Assembly (NCBI GenBank): GCA_014896635.1
Contig: JADBKA010000106.1
Coordinates: 1-15,796, forward strand
Length of the DNA stretch: 15,796 bases
Direction: 5' to 3'
Source: Ktedonobacteraceae bacterium
GTDB taxonomy: Bacteria > Chloroflexota > Ktedonobacteria > Ktedonobacterales > Ktedonobacteraceae
In this document: positions 5,573 through 14,170 of the stretch, in pieces
Layout of the letters: the number at the start of each line of letters is the position of its first letter
How positions within the stretch are numbered: the first letter of the stretch is position 1
Made by a program: the position numbers and the translations under genes
Notes under the pieces: generated by a model
Told to the model about the DNA's origin: nothing
Database searches by the model: none
What the model saw: only the letters and a program-made list of their open reading frames with translations

Positions 5573-7549
5573 ATGCAGCAGGGAAAAAATGATACAGACA
5601 ATGTCAATAATCAGAATCAGTCCTCGCCAGAGCCGCAGGAAAACCAGAAATCACCACTGCGGCCCGGCTGGATAACGATTCTCTCCTGGCTTGTCCTTTT
5701 GCTCCTCATGCTCTTCTGGATCATACCAGGACTGTTTGGCCAGGGGGGAAGCGCGCCGTCTTCAGAGACCGTCAGTTACTCGGCCTTTCTTGCGCAGGTC
5801 GATGCCGGTAACGTCCGGTCGGTCACGATCAAGGATTATACGGTGACTGGTGTTTTCAACTCTCCTGTACCATCCCAGGATGGGAAAACAAAGATTACTC
5901 AATTTACCACTACCATCCCCCAGTTTGGCAATGCCGACTTAATTGCCAAACTGCAAGAGCATCACGTGGCCATCGACGTGCAGCCATCCAGCAATGGCAG
6001 CGCCACTTTCTGGCTCAATCTGCTCATCTCTCTCGCGCCTCTGGTCCTGATCATCCTGTTCTTCTGGTGGATGGGCCGGAGAATGACCACCACCCAGAAT
6101 GGTCTCTTCTCATTTACCAGGAGCAGAGCGCGACTCTACTCCGCCGGCAAGAGTCGGACGACGTTTGCCGACGTAGCCGGCGTTGACGAGGCGAAAGCGG
6201 AACTGGCTGAGGTCGTGGATTTTCTCAAAACGCCTGCGCGCTTTCAGCGTCTTGGCGGGAAAATTCCTCGGGGCATCCTGCTTGTTGGCCCGCCCGGTAC
6301 CGGCAAGACGCTGCTTGCCAGAGCCGTTGCCGGCGAGGCCGACGTGCCATTTTTCTCGATGTCCGCCTCTGAATTCGTCGAGATGCTCGTCGGCGTCGGA
6401 GCCAGCAGGGTACGCGACCTTTTTACAACGGCGAAGAAAAGTGCTCCCAGTATCATCTTCATTGACGAACTCGATGCAGTCGGGCGCCAGCGTGGAGCAG
6501 GACTCGGCGGCGGGAATGACGAACGCGAGCAGACGCTGAACCAGATCCTTGTCGAGATGGATGGCTTCGAGTCTCACGAGGCCGTGATTGTCCTCGCGGC
6601 TACCAATCGTCCCGATGTGCTCGATCCGGCCCTTCTGCGCCCTGGCCGCTTCGACCGCCAGATTGTCGTAGACCGGCCCGACCGTGTGGGCCGCGAGGCC
6701 ATTTTGCGCGTGCATGTACGCAAAGTGCCGCTCGCTCCCGATGTGAAGCTGGATGTCATCGCCAGCGCCACCATCGGCATGGTCGGCTCCGACCTCGCCA
6801 ACCTGGTAAACGAAGCGGCCCTTACCGCTGCACGGCATCGTCTGGACAAAGTGACGCAGGCTTGCTTTGAGGAAGCGCTGGACCGTATCACGATGGGCGC
6901 TGAACGCCCGCTGATCCTGAGTAAAGAGGAGCGCGAGGTGTCAGCCTTCCACGAGAGTGGCCATGCGCTGGTAGCCATGCTTACCCCCGGCGCAGATGCG
7001 GTACATAAGGTGACGATTATCCCGCACGGGCAGGCACTGGGAGTAACCCAGATCTTTCCTGTTGATGATCGACACAACTACCCGCGCGCCTATCTGCTCA
7101 CTCGCATGGCGGTCGCGCTGGGAGGGCGCGCGGCAGAAGAGCTGGAGTTTAAGGATATCACAACGGGCGCCGAGAGCGATTTGAAAGAAGTGACGAAGCT
7201 AGCCCGCGAAATGGTGACACGCTGGGGCATGAGCCGGCGCATCGGCACGGTTTTCCTGGCCGGCGATCAGGAAGTGTTCGTGGGACGAGAAGTCGGACTG
7301 CGCGAGAGGCAGATGTACTCCGAACAGACGGCGGCTTTGATTGATGAAGAAGTGCAGCAACTCATCAGCGAACGCTATGCATACGTCCAGCATCTGCTCT
7401 CAGAGCACCGCGAGGAACTGGAGCGAGTAGCACATGCGCTGCTTGAACAGGAATCGCTGGATGAGCAGCAGCTTCGACGCCTGGTCAAAGGCCCGGTAAG
7501 TCCAGCACGGCCAGCAGGGCCAGTGGCTGCCCGCGAGCAGAATCCGTAG
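5573..7549 (+). CDS. ftsH: ATP-dependent zinc metalloprotease FtsH
   Basis: Membrane-anchored AAA+ protease that unfolds and degrades membrane and regulatory proteins, normally a hexamer. I start at ATG 5573 (658 residues): AAGG lies 9 bp upstream, whereas the open frame back to GTG 5507 would overlap rpiB and adds no homologous sequence. Order: TM1 (about 34-55), extracytoplasmic domain, TM2 (about 146-167), Walker A GPPGTGKT (239-246), Walker B IIFIDE (294-299), second region of homology with [18 protein letters not shown] (345-362) including the arginine fingers, zinc motif HESGH (460-464), and the likely third zinc ligand Asp536 in TGAESDL. The pore loop reads MLVGVG (271-276), with Leu272 where E. 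coli FtsH has an essential Phe (FVG). The C-terminal tail is rich in Pro and Ala. All catalytic residues are present, so it should be active. Genomes of this group often carry several ftsH copies. Confidence 0.96.
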   Translation: MQQGKNDTDNVNNQNQSSPEPQENQKSPLRPGWITILSWLVLLLLMLFWIIPGLFGQGGSAPSSETVSYSAFLAQVDAGNVRSVTIKDYTVTGVFNSPVPSQDGKTKITQFTTTIPQFGNADLIAKLQEHHVAIDVQPSSNGSATFWLNLLISLAPLVLIILFFWWMGRRMTTTQNGLFSFTRSRARLYSAGKSRTTFADVAGVDEAKAELAEVVDFLKTPARFQRLGGKIPRGILLVGPPGTGKTLLARAVAGEADVPFFSMSASEFVEMLVGVGASRVRDLFTTAKKSAPSIIFIDELDAVGRQRGAGLGGGNDEREQTLNQILVEMDGFESHEAVIVLAATNRPDVLDPALLRPGRFDRQIVVDRPDRVGREAILRVHVRKVPLAPDVKLDVIASATIGMVGSDLANLVNEAALTAARHRLDKVTQACFEEALDRITMGAERPLILSKEEREVSAFHESGHALVAMLTPGADAVHKVTIIPHGQALGVTQIFPVDDRHNYPRAYLLTRMAVALGGRAAEELEFKDITTGAESDLKEVTKLAREMVTRWGMSRRIGTVFLAGDQEVFVGREVGLRERQMYSEQTAALIDEEVQQLISERYAYVQHLLSEHREELERVAHALLEQESLDEQQLRRLVKGPVSPARPAGPVAAREQNP

Positions 7550-7564
7550 AGAGGACTGTAATCC

Positions 7565-9120
7565 ATGCCCGTACTTGCAGGATGGCTGACAGGCGAACAG
7601 GTCACGCAGGAGATTATTGAACAGGTACTGGAGACGATGAGTGGCGTGCTGGGACGCTACGGCGGGCAACCGGCTCGCAATGTACAGCCGGGAGCAGGTC
7701 TGGTCGCATTCTCCGACAGCGCCTATGCCATGCAACGCAACAACGAACCGCCGGTCCTCGACTGGGTGCCGGACCGCCGCACACTCGTCTACCGCCGTCC
7801 GCTTTCAGGACTGCACGCGCTGTATTATGCCGAAGACTGGCCTGCTCCGGGCAACCTACTCTTCGCCAGCGAGGTGAAGGCGCTGCTGGCCGCCGGCGTA
7901 CCACGCAGTTTACGCCTGGCAGCCCTGGACGCGCTGCTGCGCTATGGTTTCATCCCCGCGCCCTGGACCATATTCAAACATATCAATATTGTTCCCGCAG
8001 GTTCGATTCTGCGCTGGCAGCGGACGAAGACCTCGTCAACGCTTCGACCGATTTCCGCCTCGATGAACCGCTTCCCACATCCGGCGCACTCGCTCACCGC
8101 AAACACAGCTCCCGAGGCGTGGGGCGCTCACTCTGGCAGCTCTGGCTCTGACCCGGCGGCGCCTGCTGCTCTGCTCCTCCTTGCCACAACACACTGCTAC
8201 GCCGTTGCCATCGCACCTCGGCTACAAAAAGTCCGCGAAAACCCAGGCGGCAACATGTGGCTGACGCCTGTCAGCATCCATTCCTCGCCATTACTGGCGT
8301 GGATCAGCCCGACTTCTGGATCGCAACCATCGCCAGCATCGAATCTCCCTGCCTGGATACCAGACCATTCGCGCTGCACCAGCTTTTGCATACTGCCACC
8401 GCTGAGACGGGCGCGCGCGCGGCTATCAGCGGCCTGGGTGGGCATCTGCTGCTCGGCGCACTACTCAATACGGCAAGAGAACAGAGCACGGAAGCAACAG
8501 AATCAGATATTCTCACGCAGTATCGCAAGGTGATCAGCAGAGATCCGCCAGCAGATTCGCCACTCTGGTCAGCCGAAACTGCCGCTGTTCTGCACGAAGA
8601 GGAACGTTGGGAAGAGACGCTGCACGCACGTAAACTGGCGCGCCAGGCCGCTAAATTCAGTGACAGCAGGCAGGGCTATTATTATCTCGATCTCCACCTG
8701 CGTCTGCCCGATCTCGTCGTCAACCCGCTGCAACAACTGGCAATCCAGGAACGCCTGGTCGTGCGCTCTCCTTACCTCAACCCACATATGCTGGAGATGC
8801 TTACGTGCCTGCCTGCTGAACTGGAAGACGGCACACCGAAGACTGCGCTTGCTGCTCAATTGCTCCGGCGGCATTTGCCGGATTCAGTCGCATCTCCTTT
8901 GCCCCTCATCGCGCCTGCTGCCTCGCTTTCACGCATCGAGGACTCCGAGCTACTCCAGCAAACGCTCTCGGCAGAGGCGCTCCAGGCGACGGGCATTTTC
9001 GATGTGCAGGCGGTCGAGGCGCTGCTCAGACGGGCGCGCGGCAAAGCGGCATCCCGTGAACTGCTGCTGGTCTTTACGACACAGCTATTGTACAGATTAT
9101 TTGAGATGACAAAAGAGTGA
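7565..9120 (+). pseudogene. Degenerate, frame-broken asparagine synthetase (AsnB)-like gene
   Basis: The first part (7565 to about 8020) resembles the end of a class II glutaminase domain: VLDWVPDRRTLVYRRPLSG, LHALYYAE, LLFASEVKALLAAG, RYGFIPAPWTIFKHI and VPAGSILRW match the AsnB pattern of an AR-x-x-G-KPLYY and FASE-KALL region. The N-terminus reads MPVLAGW where active enzymes have MCGIAG, so the catalytic Cys is gone, and the domain is some 70 residues short. The last part (8257-9120, one frame over) matches the synthetase domain: YLDLHLRLPDLVVNPLQQLAI, ERLVVRSPYLNPHMLEMLTCLP and GTPKTALAAQLL. Here SGLGGHLLLG replaces SGEGADELFGG. Homologous-looking pieces switch frame at about 8030, 8130 and 8240, and one frame has a stop at 8149. 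AGAGGA lies before the start, 15 bp after ftsH. Probably inactive as an asparagine synthetase; sequencing error could explain part of the damage. Confidence 0.62.
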
Positions 9121-9148
9121 TGCTGACGAGCATATGCTCATCAGCATC
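9119..9148. terminator. Stem-loop between convergent genes, likely bidirectional terminator
   Basis: A 30-bp near-palindrome with one non-pairing position pair (9127/9140), which becomes a G-U pair in minus-strand RNA. It overlaps the stop codon of the AsnB-like gene and sits 11 bp beyond the acyl-CoA synthetase stop. On the minus strand the stem is followed by ACTCTTTTGTC, a modest U-rich run, so termination of the minus-strand gene is best supported. Confidence 0.6.
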
Positions 9149-9159
9149 GGGCAGAACCT

Positions 9160-10781
9160 TTACTCTTTCGCCAGACTATGAGTCTCATACTTCGCTCGTA
9201 GCACTTTCTTGTCGAATTTGCCAACGCTTGTCTTAGGTACCGAATCGATGAACACCACATCGTCGGGCAGCCACCATTTAGCGACACGCGGGCGCAGGTA
9301 ATCGAGAATTTCCTCCTTTGTAATTGCCCCTACATAATCTGGTTTGGCAACAATACAGGCCAGCGGGCGCTCGGACCAGACCGGGTGGGGAATGCCGATC
9401 ACGCACGCCTCAAGCACTTTGGGATGCCCCATCAGCAGGTTCTCCAACTCGACCGAAGAGATCCACTCGCCGCCGGATTTGACCAGGTCCTTTGTGCGAT
9501 CCACAAGCTGGATGCTCCCGTATTTATCGACAACGGCGACGTCGCCAGTGCGCAGCCAGCCCTCGGCGAATTTGGCTGAGGACTCGGCATCTTTATAGTA
9601 CGCGCGTGCAATCCAGGGGCCGCGCACCTGGAGTTCGCCGAAGGTCTGGTTATCCCAGGGAACTTCCTCCCCCGTATCCATGCTGACCACGCGGAAATCG
9701 ACGCCCGGCAGCACTGTCCCCTGTCTGGCGCGAATGCGGAACTGTTCCTCCAGTGGCAGATCAAGCTGATCGCTGCGCAGGCGACTGAGCGAGGCTACGG
9801 GGGAGGTCTCTGTCATGCCCCAGGCGTGGACCAGCGTCAGGCCATGCTTCTGTAATCCTTCGATCAATGCCTGCGGCGCGGCAGAGCCACCACAGAGGAT
9901 CGCGCGCACTGAGGAGAGATCGAACTGCTCCTTTTGCAGCAGATTTAACAGGCCAATCCAGATCGTCGGCACACCAGCCGGTACAGTCACGCGCTCCCGC
10001 TCCATTGTACGTGCGATTCGCAGCGGGTCCAGGAAACGGCCAGGGAAAACGATTTTCGCACCGGTGAAGGCGGCTGCATGCGCCATACCCCAGGCGTTGG
10101 CATGGAACATCGGCACAAGCGGGAAGGCGACATCGCGCTCGCACAATGCCGGTCCATCGGCCAGCCCTACCGCGATAGAGTGCAAATACGTGGAGCGATG
10201 GCTGTAGAGCACCCCCTTCGGGTTGCCCGTCGTGCCAGAAGTATAGCACATGGCAGCGGCAGTATTTTCTTCCAGTTCGGGCCAGGCAAAAGAGGCAGGC
10301 TGATCGGCAATGAAGGTTTCGTAATCGACTGACGGTTGCAGTTTACCGGTCGCAAACGGCGCATCGCCCATGATGACGTACAGCTTGACGCTGGGGAGCC
10401 TGTCGGCAACTTTTTCGAGCACCGGCACCAGGTCGCCATCGACGAAAATAATCTTATCTTCGGCATCGTTAACAATATAGATAAGCTGTTCGGGGAACAG
10501 GCGAACGTTGAGCGTATGGAGCACGGCACCCATACAGGGGATGGCAAAGTACAGCTCAAATAAATAGCGTTCAGGCAAAAGTAGCACGCGTCGCCATCGA
10601 CGACGCCTGCCTTCTGGAGCGCATTGGCGAGCTGCATGACACGTTTGCCCCAATCGCCATAGGTGTAGCGATGTGGCTCTCCCTCGGTCTGGGTCACGAT
10701 TTCTTTGTGCGGGAAGAGGCGGGTCACGCGGTTGAACGCATGCAGGAGCGTCAGGGGATAGTCCATCATTAAGCCTTGCAT
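9160..10781 (-). CDS. Long-chain fatty-acid-CoA ligase / AMP-dependent acyl-CoA synthetase, single-base frameshift near N-terminus
   Basis: Adenylate-forming enzyme that activates a carboxylic acid, probably a fatty acid, with ATP and CoA. The large C-terminal part has the P-loop YTSGTTGNPKGVLYSHR, WGMTETSP, GWLRTGDVAVVD, the hinge VDRTKDLVKSGGEWISSVELE, and PKTSVGKFDKKVLR with the catalytic Lys. The family-typical N-terminus DYPLTLLHAFNRVTRLFPHKEIV, then RYTYGDWGKRVMQLANAL, lies in another frame and begins at ATG 10781, which has AAGGAGG 10 bp upstream. One added base near 10588-10594 would join GVVDGD to RVLLLPERYLFELYF and give 540 residues, a normal length. The uninterrupted frame instead runs back to 10812 with a nonsense N-terminus. 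Either a recent frameshift or a sequencing error; the rest looks fully constrained. It stands alone, with its own promoter and terminator. Acyl chain length is not predictable here. Confidence 0.85.
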
Positions 10782-10874
10782 AAAAGGGCATCCTCCTTGA
10801 TGGTATTGGCACAGTCAGTAGCTGCTACGACAGCGCCGGACTACGGGACAACAGACTGGGTAAATTCTATGTTA

Positions 10875-10903
10875 ACTATAGGTTTTTTAGCCCGGCAAGT
10901 CAA
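10875..10903 (-). promoter_or_regulatory. Promoter of the acyl-CoA synthetase gene
   Basis: On the minus strand TTGACT (10898-10903), 17 bp, TATAGT (10875-10880): five of six positions in each box with ideal spacing. Predicted start is near 10868, giving a leader of about 87 nt before the ATG at 10781. It begins right after the folC stop codon, so the gene need not depend on folate-operon transcription. Confidence 0.7.
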
Positions 10904-10906
10904 GTC

Positions 10907-12325
10907 TCAGTGGTCCACCCCTTCGATATCGGCTGCTGCGGCCTCGTCACCGCGCTCAGCCGCCCAGCGCAGAGCCTCGGCGGCAAAGTAGATCGAGCCG
11001 GTCGCGCAGATCAGGTCGTTGCGAGCAGCCAGCGCGCACGCGCGGTTCATACCTTCGGCGCTGCTGCCAGTGATATGCACGTTCACCTGAGGCGCATGCA
11101 CCGCGAAGAGTGCTTGCAGATATGCGGGTTCGGCCACACGCGGGCTATTCATGCGCGCCAGCACTACTTCGTCCACGCCGGAGAGCGCGCGCACAATTCC
11201 CGGCAGGTCTTTGTCGCGCGACACGCTCAGGACGATGATCAGGCGCCTGAAGGGAAATGTTGAGCGTAGCGCCTCTATCAGCTTTTGCATGGAATCGGCG
11301 TTATGCGCGCCATCAATGACGATGGTCGGATTGCGCTCGACTACTTCGATACGGGCCGGCCAGTGGACAGCGCGGAATCCGGCGCGCAGTGCCGCCTCGT
11401 CCCAGACGATGCCACGCGCGCGCAGGATATCCAGCGTCGCCAGCGCAGCGGTCGCATTCTCAAGCTGGTACACCCCGGCCAGAGGGATGACAAGCTCTGC
11501 ATAGGTGCGTTCAGGTGTCTGGATGCTAAAGATCTGCCTGTTTTCATCGTGGGACTGCAATTGATAGCGATAGCTCGGCGCCGGTAGTTTTCCGGCATCG
11601 ACCTCGGCCTGCGCAGGATCACCTGTCAGCGAGCCAACACGTACCAGGCGCGCCTGGCGCTGCCTGGCGATATCGGCGATTGCCAGCAGTGCTTCGGGCG
11701 CCTGCGCCGAAGTAACTACGATGCCCTGTGGCTTGATGATGCCTGCCTTCTCGGTGGCGATTTTGCCAAGCGTATCACCAAGCACTTTCATATGGTCCAG
11801 ACTGATCGAAGTAATGACCGAGACCAGGGGACGGGTGAGATTGGTAGCGTCCAGGCGCCCTCCCAGCCCCACCTCGACGATGGCATGCTGTACGCGCTGG
11901 CGCGCGAAGTAGTAGAACGCCAGGGCCGTCCCGATCTCATAGGTGATGAACGGACCAAATTGACGCGATGCCTGAACCTGCTCAACGGCAGCCTGAATAT
12001 CAGGGATGAGTTCGGCAACTTCCTGCTCGCCGATCAGTCGTCCATTGACGCGAATACGCTCGCGAAAGGTATGCAGATCCGGCTGCGTATAAAGGCCGGT
12101 ACGGATGCCCGCCTGGCGCAGGACCCGTTCGATCAAAGCTGCCGTCGAGCCTTTCCCCTTTGTGCCAGCAATCAACGTATTGCTAAAACGCAAATGTGGA
12201 TTACCGAGCAGGGCGAGCAGACTGGCGGTACGCGGCATATTTTCATTGCGGTCGCGCACATACTTGCCGCTGCGCTCAAAATCGGTAAAACTATAGATAT
12301 AAGCAAGGGCCTCTTTGTAATTCAC
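10907..12325 (-). CDS. folC: Bifunctional dihydrofolate synthase / folylpolyglutamate synthase FolC
   Basis: Mur-ligase-family enzyme that adds glutamate to dihydropteroate and extends the polyglutamate tail of folates. It has 472 residues, a usual length. The ATP-binding P-loop is GTKGKGST (54-61). The following pteroate loop reads YTQPDLHTFRERIRVNG, where most members have YTSPHL, so two residues of that loop differ. DHMKVLGDTLGKIATEKAGIIK is the typical central motif with the Mg-binding region, and VIDGAHNADSMQKL marks the start of the C-terminal glutamate-ligase domain. The start is GTG at 12325, giving the family-typical MNYKEALAYIYSF; the Shine-Dalgarno is weak (AGAGAAAG). It begins 27 bp after the folP stop, so the two consecutive folate steps are in one operon. 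Confidence 0.95.
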   Translation of the reverse strand: MNYKEALAYIYSFTDFERSGKYVRDRNENMPRTASLLALLGNPHLRFSNTLIAGTKGKGSTAALIERVLRQAGIRTGLYTQPDLHTFRERIRVNGRLIGEQEVAELIPDIQAAVEQVQASRQFGPFITYEIGTALAFYYFARQRVQHAIVEVGLGGRLDATNLTRPLVSVITSISLDHMKVLGDTLGKIATEKAGIIKPQGIVVTSAQAPEALLAIADIARQRQARLVRVGSLTGDPAQAEVDAGKLPAPSYRYQLQSHDENRQIFSIQTPERTYAELVIPLAGVYQLENATAALATLDILRARGIVWDEAALRAGFRAVHWPARIEVVERNPTIVIDGAHNADSMQKLIEALRSTFPFRRLIIVLSVSRDKDLPGIVRALSGVDEVVLARMNSPRVAEPAYLQALFAVHAPQVNVHITGSSAEGMNRACALAARNDLICATGSIYFAAEALRWAAERGDEAAAADIEGVDH

Positions 12326-12352
12326 AATTTTTATCTTTCTCTATAACCTTTA

Positions 12353-13234
12353 CTATCCTTCTGCAAGGGTAAAAGCGCCGCGCACAATGGCATCGCTCAT
12401 CCTCACAACGCGCATCATCTCGCGCACATCATGCACACGCACAATATCCACGCCCTGCGCAATTCCCAGGGCCACCGTCGCAGCCGTGCCTTCCAGTCGC
12501 TCAGCGGCGGGCAGGCCACCGAGCACACGGCCTATCGTGGCTTTGCGTGACGTGCCGAGCAGAAGCGGGCGACCCAGGACACGCAATTCGCCCAGGCGGC
12601 GCAGCAGCATCAGATTCTCCTCTGGCGTCGTACCAAAGCCGATGCCCGGATCGACGATGATACGTTCCCAGGCCACACCTGCCGCCAGCGCCTTCTCAAT
12701 AGAGCCGGCCAGGAAACGCACCACATCGCTGACAATCTCGCGCTTTTGAGCGCCGCGCATGTTTGCCATCAATATTACAGGCACGCCTCGTGCGGCGGCA
12801 AGCGTTGCCATCTGTGGATCGTGGCGCAGTCCCCAGATGTCATTGATCATACAGGCTCCAGCATCCAGAGCCTGCGCCGCCACCTCGGATTTATAGGTAT
12901 CAATGGAGATGATCACCTCTGCTGGCAGTGCCTCGCGCAGCGCCCGTATAACCGGCAGCACGCGCGTCAGTTCCTGCTCAACAGAAACAGAGAGCGCGCC
13001 GGGACGGGTGGATTCGCCGCCGACGTCGATAAAGGTCGCGCCTTCCGCTACAAACTGCTGTGCTTGAATGACTGCGCGCTGCACCAGTTGCTCTGTGCTC
13101 ACTGCATCACGGGCCAGCCCATCACCGGAAAACGAATCGGGCGTGGCATTGATAATGCCCATCACGTACGTCCGCTTTCCCCATACAATGTGATGGTGCT
13201 GCCATGTAGTCGGCGCAAGCGATGAAGTATGCAT
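12353..13234 (-). CDS. folP: Dihydropteroate synthase FolP
   Basis: Condenses 6-hydroxymethyl-dihydropterin pyrophosphate with p-aminobenzoate to dihydropteroate; the classic sulfonamide target. A TIM-barrel protein of 293 residues from ATG 13234. The open frame extends to a TTG at 13294, but that extension has no family likeness. Motifs in order: GIINATPDSFSGDG (26-39), DVGGESTRPGA (70-80), ISIDTYKSEVAAQALDAGA (109-127), INDIWG (130-135), VDPGIGFGTTPEEN (194-207), GTSRKATIGRVLG (227-239) and IVRVHDVREM (264-273). All key pterin and phosphate contacts (Asn29, Asp112, Asn131, Asp195, Lys231, Arg266, His268) are present. NMRG replaces the common HMRG/HMQG. It is followed by folC. The 226-bp divergent region upstream shows no promoter I can support. 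Confidence 0.95.
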   Translation of the reverse strand: MHTSSLAPTTWQHHHIVWGKRTYVMGIINATPDSFSGDGLARDAVSTEQLVQRAVIQAQQFVAEGATFIDVGGESTRPGALSVSVEQELTRVLPVIRALREALPAEVIISIDTYKSEVAAQALDAGACMINDIWGLRHDPQMATLAAARGVPVILMANMRGAQKREIVSDVVRFLAGSIEKALAAGVAWERIIVDPGIGFGTTPEENLMLLRRLGELRVLGRPLLLGTSRKATIGRVLGGLPAAERLEGTAATVALGIAQGVDIVRVHDVREMMRVVRMSDAIVRGAFTLAEG

Positions 13235-13460
13235 TACTGAATCCCGTTCTAAAAAATGAGAATGCTGAAAAATTCCTTTCCATGATAGTAGCAAACGGGC
13301 AAAGATGCAAGTTTGAAAGCCGAAACCACTACTACCACTGCGTACACTATTGATATACTATTACAGAGAGCAAATTTGTGCTACCTGGAAGGCGGATACT
13401 CCTGACACCTGAATCTGCCTGCCTGGCCCACTGCGAGAGGTGGAAGGAAAAGAGAGCGTT

Positions 13461-13961
13461 ATGCAAAGAGAAGACACATTTCCCAAAAGGCCGTATCCTG
13501 TCAATACGCAGGCAGAGCGACGCTGCCACGAGTGCAGTGAAGAGGCGCTGGGCCGCTGCCCGGACTGCCATCAGAGATTCTGCCAGAACCATTTTCCCAA
13601 GCAGCAGCACTCGCCCTGTGCAGAGCAGCAGATGAAGCTGGCCCAGATCCAGGTGTGCTATGTCTGTGGCGCACAGGTCTATCCCGACCAGTGGTCAATC
13701 TCGAAAACTTCTCACTTTGTCGATCAAGGCACCTGCCTGGGGTGCGGGCGCTATATCTGTGACGAGCTGCATACGCAGCATAAAGTCGAAGAAGTGGTGA
13801 TTACACGCGAAGGGATGCGCGGACACCGCTACCAGTATATTAATCGCTATTGCGATCTCTGTACACCGTTTCACCGTATAGGTGGCATCAAAGGTCTGGC
13901 CCGTCTTGTGGTGGTCATCGGCACTATCGCAGCAGCACTGTTTTTCTATTTCCATCCCTGA
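13461..13961 (+). CDS. Small AN1-like zinc-finger protein with C-terminal membrane anchor
   Basis: I do not recognise a named bacterial family. From ATG 13461 the protein has 166 residues; the frame also opens at GTG 13440, without a usable ribosome site. Cys/His spacing in the first half is C22-x2-C25-x7-C33-x2-C36-x4-C41-x2-H44-x5-H50-x2-C53. This is close to the eukaryote-type AN1 zinc finger (C-x2-C-x9-12-C-x1-2-C-x4-C-x2-H-x5-H-x-C), enough to bind two zinc ions. A second set follows: C66-x2-C69, C92-x2-C95, C100, H104, H107, and finally C131-x2-C134. Residues about 142-163 form a single hydrophobic helix ending FFYFHP, so the zinc domains would face the cytosol as a tail-anchored protein. 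It is a single gene divergent from folP. A role as a membrane-tethered adaptor is only a guess. Confidence 0.8.
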   Translation: MQREDTFPKRPYPVNTQAERRCHECSEEALGRCPDCHQRFCQNHFPKQQHSPCAEQQMKLAQIQVCYVCGAQVYPDQWSISKTSHFVDQGTCLGCGRYICDELHTQHKVEEVVITREGMRGHRYQYINRYCDLCTPFHRIGGIKGLARLVVVIGTIAAALFFYFHP

Positions 13962-13980
13962 GAAGAGAAAGAGGAGAGGT

Positions 13981-14078
13981 CCAGGAGGGCCTTGCCCTCC
14001 TGGCGGGGGCCTGCCAAGCCCAGGCGGGTCCCCACACAGCGGGGGAGGTGTCCCCCGAACCCTGCCATCATTGGCGGG
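13981..14078. repeat. Cluster of four adjacent GC-rich hairpins
   Basis: Four stems follow each other in 98 bp: 13981-13990/13994-14003 (10 bp perfect, 3-nt loop); 14005-14015/14023-14033 (11 bp with two G-U in plus-strand RNA, 7-nt loop); 14040-14046/14051-14057 (7 bp perfect, 4-nt loop); 14061-14066/14073-14078 (6 bp with one G-U, 6-nt loop). The cluster begins 19 bp after the zinc-finger gene. The G-U pairs favour plus-strand RNA. It resembles REP-like intergenic elements dispersed in many genomes, but one copy only is visible here. Confidence 0.75.
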
Positions 14079-14096
14079 ACTACAATTTTTCCCTTT
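14061..14096 (+). terminator. Probable terminator of the zinc-finger gene
   Basis: The fourth hairpin of the cluster is followed by ACTACAATTTTTCCCTTTTT, a U-rich stretch in plus-strand RNA. The stem is short (6 bp) and the first U-run starts 7 nt after it, so efficiency is uncertain, though the three preceding hairpins should help stop polymerase. Confidence 0.45.
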
Positions 14097-14136
14097 TTCT
14101 TGAAGAAATCACATTTATTACAAAAGAGGAGGCGAG

Positions 14137-14166
14137 ATGAAGAGATGCCTCATCTCGCAGTATTGA
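14137..14166 (+). CDS. Nine-codon upstream ORF before the prenyl synthase gene
   Basis: MKRCLISQY then TGA. It is preceded by AGAGGAGG, the only strong Shine-Dalgarno in the area, 4 bp before its ATG. Its stop lies 4 bp before the ATG of the prenyl synthase (14171), which has no ribosome site of its own. Its ATG is buried in an 8-bp perfect hairpin (14132-14139 with 14151-14158). This fits translational coupling by termination and re-initiation, but a mis-called start of the next gene is also possible. Confidence 0.4.
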   Translation: MKRCLISQY

Positions 14167-14170
14167 TCAC

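Noticed and set aside
6110..6838. Minus-strand open frame of 242 codons opposite ftsH
   Set aside because: Lies over the AAA and SRH core of ftsH; its openness follows from codon bias on the sense strand.
13235..13460. Divergent promoters between folP and the zinc-finger gene
   Set aside because: A TATACT (13354-13359) and several partial boxes exist, but none pairs with a credible -35 at 16-18 bp on either strand.
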